Source of the DNA: a virus
IMG/VR virus record: IMGVR_UViG_3300028569_002417
Span: 161,528-225,527 of that record
Strand: one strand, 5' to 3'
Length of the DNA: 64,000 nucleotides
Below the pieces are notes generated by a model. That model made no database searches and had not been told where the DNA came from. It worked only from the letters and a program-made list of their open reading frames with translations. The translations under genes and the position numbers were made by a program. Below, in pieces: positions 57,643-64,000 of the stretch (position 1 is its first letter; the number at the start of each line of letters is the position of its first letter).

Positions 57643-58014
57643 ATGTCGAAGAGTAAGATTCTCACTCCTATGGGTTCAGTTTATGATTCTACTATTATTG
57701 GTGGTGGATCAAAAGTTCCTAAAATCAAATCTGTCAAGCCAACTGGTTCGCAGGTTCTAATTGAATTCTTGACATCTCAGGAAATGCTTGGGACAAGTCT
57801 AGCTGTCAATGAAAAAACAGATTTGAAAGTTCCTTTGCAAGGCTATGTTCGCTCTGTAGGCCCTAACTTCAAATCATCAGATTATGGGTTTAATATAGGC
57901 GACAGAGTCACTGTTTCAGGTCCCGGTATTCATGTTCCTAATTGGGACAATATTCACCGTGATCGCTTCCTTATGGAACCTTCTTCAATTAAAGGCGTGA
58001 TCATAGAAGAATGA
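57643..58014 (+). CDS. GroES-like co-chaperonin (T4 gp31-like)
   Basis: 123 residues. IKSVKPTGSQVLIEFLTSQ, then a mobile-loop-like LGTSLAVNEKTDLKVPLQG and VRSVGPNFKSSDYGFNIGDRV follow the GroES order (VLI..., loop, VVAVGxG, GDxVxF). T4 gp31 replaces GroES for capsid protein folding; this gene may do the same. It overlaps the DnaJ gene by 4 nt, forming a chaperone pair. No phage GroEL is seen, so it should act with host GroEL. Confidence 0.7.
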   Translation: MSKSKILTPMGSVYDSTIIGGGSKVPKIKSVKPTGSQVLIEFLTSQEMLGTSLAVNEKTDLKVPLQGYVRSVGPNFKSSDYGFNIGDRVTVSGPGIHVPNWDNIHRDRFLMEPSSIKGVIIEE

Positions 58015-59066
58015 AAGACTACTATGTCGTTCTAGGTATTCCTAGAAATGCATCTAAAGAAGATATTGTTAGGGCATACCGCAAGGGTGCCCAAACACAT
58101 CATCCTGACCGTAATCCCGGCGACTCAGAAGCCGAAAAGAGATTTCGTGAAATTCAGGAAGCGTATGAGATATTAAACGATCCAGAAAAACGTGCTGAAT
58201 ATGACAGTGGAGGCCACTCCATGCATTTCAGGATGCGTGGATTTGAGGGTAATCCTTTCAGTGGTTCATTTGGTGATATTTTCCAGAATAGTTCTTATCG
58301 TGGAAGAAATCTAACAGTAAGATTAGAAATTGATTTATCAGAAGCTTATAACGGTTGTAACAAAGAAATAATTATAAAAGTTAAAAATACATGCACGACA
58401 TGTAAGGGTCAAGGCCAGATAAGTAATGAATCATGTGCTAATTGTAATGGTCAAGGATTCACTAAAGTAAATAATGCTCCTTTTGAATTCAGAACAAATT
58501 GTCCAATTTGTAATGGTTTGGGAAAGATAAATCCAATCACATGCGTTGATTGCAGTGGTTCTGGAATGCTTTCTGGATATAAGGAAAAAAAGATACAGGT
58601 TCAAATTCCATGTGGAGTTGACAGTGGAATTAATCTGAGAATGCCCGGTCAAGGAGAGGAATCAATCAGGGGAGGAAATCCCGGTGATTTAATTATTCAT
58701 GTCTTGGTTAAAGAACATGAATATTTTCAAAGAGAAGGAATAGATCTTCTTGTTGATGTCCCTCTTTCCTTTTCCCAGTTGACATTTGGCTGTGAAGTCG
58801 AAATACCTACAATTTGCGACGAGACGCTTACTTGTAAAATTCCATTGGGAACACAAAGCCACGCCAAGTTTAAGCTTGGAGGCAAAGGAATGAAACTTCC
58901 AAATGGTGTTTATGGTGATATGATTGTTACTGTAAAAGTTGAGATACCAAAAGGAATAACAGGTGAATATAAAGAAGCAATTTTGAAACTACAGGATTTT
59001 GAAAAAAATAACTTTGGATCTAGAAGACAAAGATGGCAAAAAATTGTAGGCAAAAAAGATAAATAA
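58011..59066 (+). CDS. dnaJ: DnaJ (Hsp40) co-chaperone
   Basis: 351 residues. J-domain with DYYVVLGIPRNASKEDIVRAY and the HPD motif (HHPDRNPGD), a Gly/Phe-rich linker, four CxxCxGxG zinc repeats (CTTCKGQG, CANCNGQG, CPICNGLG, CVDCSGSG) and a C-terminal substrate domain. All features of type I DnaJ are intact. It should stimulate host DnaK for phage protein folding or to redirect DnaK. ATGA overlap with the GroES-like gene. Confidence 0.95.
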   Translation: MKDYYVVLGIPRNASKEDIVRAYRKGAQTHHPDRNPGDSEAEKRFREIQEAYEILNDPEKRAEYDSGGHSMHFRMRGFEGNPFSGSFGDIFQNSSYRGRNLTVRLEIDLSEAYNGCNKEIIIKVKNTCTTCKGQGQISNESCANCNGQGFTKVNNAPFEFRTNCPICNGLGKINPITCVDCSGSGMLSGYKEKKIQVQIPCGVDSGINLRMPGQGEESIRGGNPGDLIIHVLVKEHEYFQREGIDLLVDVPLSFSQLTFGCEVEIPTICDETLTCKIPLGTQSHAKFKLGGKGMKLPNGVYGDMIVTVKVEIPKGITGEYKEAILKLQDFEKNNFGSRRQRWQKIVGKKDK

Positions 59067-59086
59067 AAGTTAACTAGGAGAAGAAA

Positions 59087-59290
59087 ATGAATGCTTTGCA
59101 CAATAAGTTTTTTTGGGTAGTCGCCGCTCTTACCGCAGCACTTTTAATTTTTGGAATTGGCGGTAAGTTATTTGTGGACAAGGTTGCTGATGTTGTTATT
59201 GAAAAGCTGAAAAAAGACTATAGCCCTTCTCCTTACGGTCCCGGTATTGATCCTGATAAGATTGATGTTACTAAAATTAAGAAAAATTAA
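59087..59290 (+). CDS. small membrane protein
   Basis: 67 residues with one hydrophobic segment (FFWVVAALTAALLIFGIGG) near the start and a Lys/Asp-rich tail. RBS AGGAG. Function unknown; a role in lysis control or membrane anchoring is possible. The minus-strand gene's stop overlaps its end by 4 nt. Confidence 0.6.
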   Translation: MNALHNKFFWVVAALTAALLIFGIGGKLFVDKVADVVIEKLKKDYSPSPYGPGIDPDKIDVTKIKKN

Positions 59291-59637
59291 ATAACGTGAC
59301 AGCTTTTTATTTGAGAAGGAGCGAGGCTGTTGTCATGCGACAGCCTTAACATTTTTATTACCATTGTTTTTCCAGTTTCTGGTTGGCCCTTTATCCTTCT
59401 AAATTCATCATGTGTAAAATAAAGTTTTGTCCCATCACCTAGTTGAATATAAATAGGGTTCTTTTTTCGTATGATGATGTGAATTTTTGCTCTTTTTTCT
59501 ATTACTGGTAAGTCTAAATCAATATTTGGCAAAATATAAGATTTTGCCCAATCAAAATTTTCTGAAACAGAAAAAGCCCCAATTCTATCTAGGCAATCTC
59601 TTATATTGATAAATTCTTGAAAATTACTGCTCATCAT
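59287..59637 (-). CDS. hypothetical protein
   Basis: 116 residues (MMSSNFQEFINIRDCLDRIG), possibly starting at the second Met. The start loosely resembles the capsid-targeting pattern but lacks the Glu. Strand-rich middle (AKIHIIIRKKNPIYIQLGD). No family is recognised. Confidence 0.5.
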   Translation of the reverse strand: MMSSNFQEFINIRDCLDRIGAFSVSENFDWAKSYILPNIDLDLPVIEKRAKIHIIIRKKNPIYIQLGDGTKLYFTHDEFRRIKGQPETGKTMVIKMLRLSHDNSLAPSQIKSCHVI

Positions 59638-59654
59638 TACTTATTTAGTTTACT

Positions 59655-59957
59655 ATGTCTGGAAAATACAAGATTGTTTCATCTTCCAATATTATCACGA
59701 TGGTCATCAATTTCAAGGATGAGAATGATGAAAATAGAACTGTTAATGTTGGAGTTGATTATTTGATGAGCAAAGTATATTTTTTCGACGAAATTTCAAA
59801 AAAAATAGATTATGATGAACTAGAAAAGACTATTCTAAATCATATCATTCCTGATATATGCGATTTACCTGAAATACCAGAAGATTTATTGATCAAGGTT
59901 GATGAAATTCGTCAGGGCAAGTTTGACAATGAAAGTCTTTTTAACATGCAAGGATAA
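59655..59957 (+). CDS. hypothetical protein
   Basis: 100 residues (MSGKYKIVSSSNIITMVINF), strand-rich at the start then helical and acidic. It is followed 2 nt later by the next gene. No family is recognised. Confidence 0.55.
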   Translation: MSGKYKIVSSSNIITMVINFKDENDENRTVNVGVDYLMSKVYFFDEISKKIDYDELEKTILNHIIPDICDLPEIPEDLLIKVDEIRQGKFDNESLFNMQG

Positions 59958-59959
59958 AG

Positions 59960-60334
59960 ATGGCAAATAATAATACAGAAAGATTTGGATTTAGTGTATC
60001 TGCTGGAAACAATAGGCCAGATCCATGTAACTTGAGAATTATGACTTTGGAGCGTGTCAATAAAATCATAGAAAATAAAAGATACGAGCCAAAACTAACT
60101 TCTCAACTTAAGAAAATGGCATCTTTGTATCCACAACAAGCATTGGAAAATTTTGTTCAAAATTTTGATCATCATTTACTAAAGGCAAGACAAGCGATAA
60201 GAATAAGTAAGCCAACTACATCGCCTGTAGAAGTCACTGAGGTTGCTGAAATAACTGAAGTCACTGAGGTTGCTGTAGAAGAAATTGTCACTCACGAGAA
60301 TTCACATGCCCCGTCAGTCGAAGAATTTGAGTAA
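59960..60334 (+). CDS. hypothetical protein with a Val/Glu/Thr-rich tail
   Basis: 124 residues. A helical N-terminal two thirds (MTLERVNKIIENKRYEPKL) is followed by degenerate repeats of EVTEVAEITEVTEVA. It overlaps the dUTPase gene. No family is recognised. Confidence 0.55.
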   Translation: MANNNTERFGFSVSAGNNRPDPCNLRIMTLERVNKIIENKRYEPKLTSQLKKMASLYPQQALENFVQNFDHHLLKARQAIRISKPTTSPVEVTEVAEITEVTEVAVEEIVTHENSHAPSVEEFE

Positions 60335-60809
60335 AGAACTACCTTTGCCGGGATCAAAAATTCCAGTAAAGATTGTAGCAGATAGCCCACAGTTTGTGCC
60401 GAAATATAAAACTTCTGGTGCGGCAGCAGCAGACTTAGTTGCTAATATTCCCACAAATGATGCTGGTCATAATTTTGTCAGTGTCATGCCAAGCCAGACA
60501 GAAGTGATCGATTGTGGATTCAGCATGTCTCTTCCTCAAGGCTGGGAAGCGCAAATCAGAGCAAGAAGCGGTCTTGCAGTTCAAGGTCTACAAGTAACCA
60601 ATGGACCCGGAACTATCGATAGTGATTTTACCGGAAGAATCAAAGTAATTGTCAATAGTGCAAGCAAAAACATCATCAGGATCACTCATGGTGATCGTGT
60701 AGCACAGATTTTAATAAAACCTGTGTGGCAAATTGATTGGGTTGAAGTTGATTCTTTAGAAGTTACTGAGCGTGGTGATAAAGGTTTTGGTTCAACAGGA
60801 AAAAATTGA
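60306..60809 (+). CDS. dut: deoxyuridine triphosphatase (dUTPase)
   Basis: 167 residues from the ATG at 60306 (MPRQSKNLSKELPL); an upstream TTG at 60285 is possible. It has trimeric-dUTPase motifs: GAAAADLVAN (I), RARSGLAVQG (II), NGPGTIDSDFTGRI (III), GDRVAQILIKP (IV) and the C-terminal RGDKGFGSTG (V) that closes over the substrate. It removes dUTP and provides dUMP for ThyX. It overlaps the previous gene by 29 nt. Confidence 0.95.
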   Translation: MPRQSKNLSKELPLPGSKIPVKIVADSPQFVPKYKTSGAAAADLVANIPTNDAGHNFVSVMPSQTEVIDCGFSMSLPQGWEAQIRARSGLAVQGLQVTNGPGTIDSDFTGRIKVIVNSASKNIIRITHGDRVAQILIKPVWQIDWVEVDSLEVTERGDKGFGSTGKN

Positions 60810-60816
60810 GGTTAAA

Positions 60817-61032
60817 ATGAAAATATTTGCTGTAATTAGCGTTGCCAGACAAGTAGACGGAGAATGGGTCTGTGTCAAAACAGAAAAAGCATTCAAGAGT
60901 TCTTCTTCGGCAGAAAAATATGCAAATAATTTAGCAAGAAATTATGCAGAAAAGATCACTACTGCTAGTGGTGTAATGAATTGTATTTGTGAAAGAGGAG
61001 TTTTTGAAATAGATGTTGATGAACAGGAATAA
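60817..61032 (+). CDS. hypothetical protein
   Basis: 71 residues from the ATG at 60817 (GAGGTT upstream): MKIFAVISVARQVDGEWVCV, strand-rich, then a helix (SSSSAEKYANNLARNY). No family is recognised. Confidence 0.55.
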   Translation: MKIFAVISVARQVDGEWVCVKTEKAFKSSSSAEKYANNLARNYAEKITTASGVMNCICERGVFEIDVDEQE

Positions 61033-61048
61033 TCAACATTAACCCCAT

Positions 61049-61065
61049 TATAATTAACTGAGGAG
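61049..61065 (+). promoter_or_regulatory. TATAAT box and RBS before the GT2 gene
   Basis: TATAAT (61049-61054) followed 5 nt later by GAGGAG (61060-61065). No -35 is clear. It fits the short-leader promoters elsewhere in the window. Confidence 0.5.
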
Positions 61066-61070
61066 AATCC

Positions 61071-61808
61071 ATGGCCACACAGAATAATTACAATCCACTT
61101 GAAGGCGACCGTCCAGAAATGACGGTAAAGCTTCACGAAAATTCTGACGATCATATTTCAATTATTGTCGTCCATAGAGATAGACCTGAATATTTGAACA
61201 TTTGCCTTCAGTCAATTGCAGTCACCAGCTTCAACAACAACTACGAAATCATCGTTGTCGATAACGGAAGCGGCAAGGAATCACAAGAATTCCTTAAGGA
61301 TATCGAAGGGGAAGTCAAGGTCGTAAAGAATGAGAAGAATCTTTACTGGTCAGCAGCTTGTAATAAAGGCGTACAGGCTGCTGATAAAAACAGTAAATAT
61401 TTTATCTTCATGCATTGTGACATCGTAGTAATCAATCCTGCTTGGATTGACTTGCTTGTAAATGTGTCAGAAGCACAACATTCAGGATTCGTTGGGGTTG
61501 ACACTCAATCCTATATGATGGGAAATCAAAAGGTTGATTTCCTCCAAGATCATATTACCTTGATAACAAGAGAAGCTTGGAGTGATATTGGTCCTTGGCC
61601 AGAACAACTTCCACAAATAGGCCCATCTTTCATTCTCACAATCAGAGCTCAACAGAAGGGCCATAAGCCTCAGATTATGAAAAATCCAATCATCCATCAC
61701 TACAAGATTTTTAGCATGGATATTTCAGAATATGAAAGAATGACAGAGCAGGCGATGACAACATTACCAAAACTAATGACTGATGTTTACTCAAAGGCTG
61801 TTTCATGA
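61071..61808 (+). CDS. GT2-family glycosyltransferase
   Basis: 245 residues. ISIIVVHRDRPEYLNICLQSI is the GT2 N-terminus, EIIVVDNGSGKESQEFL binds the nucleotide, and FIFMHCDIVVINPAWIDLL supplies the DxD-like CDI. The acceptor is unknown. It is coupled to the 2OG oxygenase gene by a 4-nt overlap, so the two may act on the same product. Confidence 0.8.
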   Translation: MATQNNYNPLEGDRPEMTVKLHENSDDHISIIVVHRDRPEYLNICLQSIAVTSFNNNYEIIVVDNGSGKESQEFLKDIEGEVKVVKNEKNLYWSAACNKGVQAADKNSKYFIFMHCDIVVINPAWIDLLVNVSEAQHSGFVGVDTQSYMMGNQKVDFLQDHITLITREAWSDIGPWPEQLPQIGPSFILTIRAQQKGHKPQIMKNPIIHHYKIFSMDISEYERMTEQAMTTLPKLMTDVYSKAVS

Positions 61809-62458
61809 AACAGGTCGTAAGGACCGATAAATTCGCAATTTTTGATGATGTGTTCAAACAAGATTTGTTTGACACATTGGTTAGACATTTTTGCGAAATT
61901 GATTTCGTAAAACATAATCAAAACTTGATTAAAGTTTGGAAAATAAGCGATGGAGAAATTTTTGGTGGAGAATCTCATAGCTCCAAAAAATTTCCCTTTA
62001 ACAGTCCTTTGGATTTTGTCCATAATACTGTTTACTATCTTGCTAAAAATAATATTCAAGATTTGGTTGGAAAAGAAGGAGAAGAATGGACAGAAATAAT
62101 TTATCGTCCTTACATTTACCCAGTAGGAACAAAAATATCTTGGCATAATGATTCAGGTTATACTGCTGCATGTATTTTTTATTGCCATAGAGAATGGAGT
62201 CCTTTTTGGGGTGGCGAATTAATGATTGCAAACACTCCAAATAGCGAACAATATCCAGAATTGAAATCTAGCCCAGACGATCTTTTTTCTAAAGACTATA
62301 CTAAACCTTTTTTGAATTACTTTGGATTTGGTCAATACATCACACCTATTCCAAATAGAATGGTTTTCACTAAAGGTGGAGTTTGGCATGGGATTAACAG
62401 AGTCGATGTGGCAGCAGGAGATAACCTTAGATTTTCAATTGTAGCTTTCTTCAAGTGA
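61805..62458 (+). CDS. 2-oxoglutarate/Fe(II)-dependent oxygenase (prolyl-hydroxylase-like)
   Basis: 217 residues. ISWHNDSGYTAACIFYCHRE holds the HxD iron ligands in the double-stranded beta helix, and MVFTKGGVWHGINRV the distal His; LRFSIVAFF supplies the late strand. The WSPFWGGELMIAN segment is typical of P4H-like enzymes. It probably hydroxylates a protein, nucleotide or sugar product. It starts 4 nt inside the GT2 gene. Confidence 0.8.
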   Translation: MKQVVRTDKFAIFDDVFKQDLFDTLVRHFCEIDFVKHNQNLIKVWKISDGEIFGGESHSSKKFPFNSPLDFVHNTVYYLAKNNIQDLVGKEGEEWTEIIYRPYIYPVGTKISWHNDSGYTAACIFYCHREWSPFWGGELMIANTPNSEQYPELKSSPDDLFSKDYTKPFLNYFGFGQYITPIPNRMVFTKGGVWHGINRVDVAAGDNLRFSIVAFFK

Positions 62459-62462
62459 GAAA

Positions 62463-62942
62463 CTAATCTTTCTTTGTATTTTCTAAATTCTTGACAAAAT
62501 TAATCCAATCTTCATTAACCCATATAACTGGTGAATGGGTGCAGTATGCTGCTGCATAACTCATGCAGAAAATTTCTTCTGCATTTTGTTGCAAGGCATG
62601 TTTTTGTTCCTTATGTGGGAATTTATCTATTTGCGTTTGCTTAGTCTTCTTGACTAATTCTTCCCATTTCTTCTTCAAATCTTTGGTCATAATATATTCC
62701 CAGACCAAATGAGCAATTTCATGCAATGTTGTGAACGCTCTGCTGTAGTTCCATGGAGCAGCTACAACGATCCTGTTTTTGAAAATATAACCAATATGAT
62801 CATTATCGCCGTCTAAAGTGTTGCCACTTGTATATTTGAATTTATATCCATTGAGAAGATCACGATGTTTCTTAGGAAGAGAAGAAATTAACTTCTCAAC
62901 ATCTTTTTGTTCTTCAGATTCAAGAAAAGTTTTGAATTCCAT
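62463..62942 (-). CDS. HExxH metallopeptidase with CTS-like start
   Basis: 159 residues from the ATG at 62942 (MEFKTFLESEEQKDVEK), with GGGAG upstream. The first ten residues are a near-ideal capsid-targeting sequence. FTTLHEIAHLVWEY carries the HExxH zinc motif (His74, Glu75, His78), and the preceding NRIVVAAPWNYSRAF strand fits a gluzincin-like fold. The third ligand is uncertain (a later Glu). It may be injected with DNA as a protease, or be packaged to act on the capsid (inference). Confidence 0.7.
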   Translation of the reverse strand: MEFKTFLESEEQKDVEKLISSLPKKHRDLLNGYKFKYTSGNTLDGDNDHIGYIFKNRIVVAAPWNYSRAFTTLHEIAHLVWEYIMTKDLKKKWEELVKKTKQTQIDKFPHKEQKHALQQNAEEIFCMSYAAAYCTHSPVIWVNEDWINFVKNLENTKKD

Positions 62943-63026
62943 CTTTTTCTCCCAAGATATAAATGATTCAACCATATTATTTAACAATAAATTCGACTAT
63001 ATTGTTTTCAAATTCCTAATACATAA

Positions 63027-63269
63027 CATCACAATGGAAATGTTCAATATGATACTTCAGCGACATCTTTGGCAAGTGGAAGTGGTACTGATGTCATAGG
63101 TGGTTATGTGAATAAACAAGGCAGTTTGGATATTACTAGCATAAATCAATTCAACTTCCAGATTGGAAGGTTTTTGGATGGCACGAGTGAAGTTATCACA
63201 GTTGCTTTTGCCCCAACATCAGCAAACACTAAGGTTTTGGCTGATTTGGCTTGGTTTGAAATTGTTTGA
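63027..63269 (+). pseudogene. orphan C-terminal fragment of a structural protein
   Basis: An open frame without a convincing start: HHNGNVQYDTSATSLASG, then TDVIGGYVNKQGSLDITSIN, ending VLADLAWFEIV. A stop (63024) precedes it directly and no RBS is seen. The composition is like the end of a phage fibre or decorating protein, so it may be a remnant left by rearrangement. Confidence 0.45.
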
Positions 63270-63282
63270 TAATTTGGTAAAA

Positions 63283-63316
63283 AAAACCACTCAAATATTT
63301 TTATTTGAGTGGTTTT
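63283..63316. terminator. bidirectional terminator
   Basis: AAAACCACTCAAATA/TATTTGAGTGGTTTT stem with a T-rich loop. T runs on one side and A runs on the other let it serve both the fragment on the plus strand and the fibre gene on the minus strand. Confidence 0.9.
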
Positions 63317-63334
63317 ACTGTAAAAAATAAATTT

Positions 63335-64000
63335 TTAGACTATTGCAGATGTGTCAACACTCTTCCATGCTCCGCCAACATAGACCTCTATGTTGCCTGT
63401 CGCTGTGTTGTAGCAGAACATACCGTTAGTTGCAGTGCCAGCAGCAGCGTTTCTTGCAGTATTGTCTGCATAGACTGGCATTCTTGGCATAGAATTCAAA
63501 TAAATATGACCATTTCTACCAGCACCAGAATTAGTGCCACAAGTAAGGTTCATATCACCAGCACGATCTGTGCCAACGCTATTACCAGAAATCAAGGTTA
63601 AATCGCCACCACGACCATCAACAGTGCCATCTCCAGCTTCAATAGCAATATCTCCACCATCTATATCTGTAGTGGCTAATGAATTACCAGCATATATAAA
63701 TATGTCACCTGCTTCTGGATCATCTCCAGTGCTACCATCTCCATTGCCACTATCGCCAGCACGAATAGTTACATCTCCAGCTTGACCATCATCACCAGCT
63801 ACGCCAGCTTCTAATGTAATATTGCCACCATCGCTGTCACCAATGCCAGTAGATGCGGAACCACCATATATGAATACATCTCCTGCATCGGAATTATCGG
63901 CAGCATCTGCATTGCCACCTCTAATCGTTACATCTCCAGCGTTTGCATCTGGACCATCTCCAGTATTGCCAGCTTCGATGTTGATGTTTCCGCCTTCGCC
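63335..64000 (-). CDS. glycine-rich repetitive tail-fibre-like protein (5' end outside window)
   Basis: At least 222 residues, open to the right edge. The N-terminal part seen is built of short repeats such as GGNITLEAG, AGDVTIRAG, AGDIFIYAG and GGDIAIEAGDG, each about a strand long, a pattern suggesting a beta-solenoid or triple-stranded fibre. The C-terminus (GMFCYNTATGNIEVYVGGAW) resembles the end of phage fibre and adhesin proteins. It would act at the virion surface in host recognition. Repeats allow slippage and recombination. Confidence 0.7.
   Translation of the reverse strand, partial: GEGGNINIEAGNTGDGPDANAGDVTIRGGNADAADNSDAGDVFIYGGSASTGIGDSDGGNITLEAGVAGDDGQAGDVTIRAGDSGNGDGSTGDDPEAGDIFIYAGNSLATTDIDGGDIAIEAGDGTVDGRGGDLTLISGNSVGTDRAGDMNLTCGTNSGAGRNGHIYLNSMPRMPVYADNTARNAAAGTATNGMFCYNTATGNIEVYVGGAWKSVDTSAIV

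Noticed and set aside
1-64000. Alternative genetic code (stop reassignment), as in some huge phages
   Set aside because: TAA, TAG and TGA all end recognisable full-length genes here (for example TAG after SpoVR, TGA after YhbH).
1-64000. tRNA genes
   Set aside because: I saw no cloverleaf with CCA-type acceptor ends in the intergenic gaps apart from the tmRNA; a covariance-model search would settle it.

Overview
The window is AT-rich, almost fully coding and built of short operons whose genes touch or overlap by 1-8 nt. It reads as part of the genome of a very large T4-like tailed phage (jumbo or 'huge' phage) infecting a bacterium, not as a bacterial chromosome. The evidence is a gp32-type ssDNA-binding protein beside a UvsX/RecA recombinase, ThyX, dUTPase and dNMP kinase, many small proteins starting with a T4-like capsid-targeting motif, a (Glu-Asp)n prohead-core-like protein, a glycine-rich tail-fibre-like gene, and inteins with homing endonucleases. 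It also carries host-like translation and folding genes: ribosomal protein bS21, IF3, peptide deformylase, tmRNA, DnaJ and a GroES-like protein. HldE, heptosyltransferase-like genes and a lipobox lipoprotein hint at a Gram-negative host (inference). Stop codons are standard.

Layout. 1-6.2 kb: gp32 and UvsX, a glycosyltransferase-like gene, an amidoligase-like gene and small unknowns. 6.2-19.9 kb: Ski2/Hel308-like helicase, dNMP kinase, SET-domain protein, a TnsA-like nuclease with zinc finger, a nucleotidyltransferase, several small proteins with the capsid-targeting-like start, ThyX, HldE, a ParB-like protein, a Cys-rich membrane protein and a decayed gene. 19.9-22.5 kb: two paralogous large proteins on the minus strand. 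22.6-30.3 kb: a phage copy of the bacterial prkA(yeaG)-yhbH(yeaH)-spoVR(ycgB) stress module, with an intein in SpoVR.

30.3-34.6 kb is the most striking part: a promoter, a structured leader, a Cas12i (type V-I) effector of about 1046 aa with all RuvC motifs, and a 13-repeat CRISPR array with a structured leader. There is no cas1, cas2 or cas4. Two solitary CRISPR-repeat-like hairpins lie far from the array, at 51.9 and 52.75 kb, in the 5' leaders of phage genes. The cas12i leader folds over its own ribosome binding site and carries a 9-nt piece of the repeat. Together these suggest that Cas12i may also act on phage transcripts (inference).

35.0-45.6 kb: a fractured DNA polymerase III alpha gene (dnaE). 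The PHP/N-terminal piece has an internal frameshift and is separated by about 4.2 kb (minus-strand genes, a poly-ED protein, a tmRNA, a GT2-methyltransferase fusion) from the catalytic pieces. Those pieces are joined by a split intein whose halves flank a free-standing PD-(D/E)XK homing endonuclease. A second mini-intein lies in the C-terminal piece. 45.6-64 kb: small unknowns, SNase-like, glycosyltransferase-like, bS21, RHH, deformylase, lipoprotein, internal-protein-like genes, IF3, GroES-like, DnaJ, dUTPase, GT2, 2OG-Fe(II) oxygenase, a HExxH metallopeptidase and a glycine-rich fibre gene running off the right edge.

Function assignments come from recognising motifs by eye; no database search was run.
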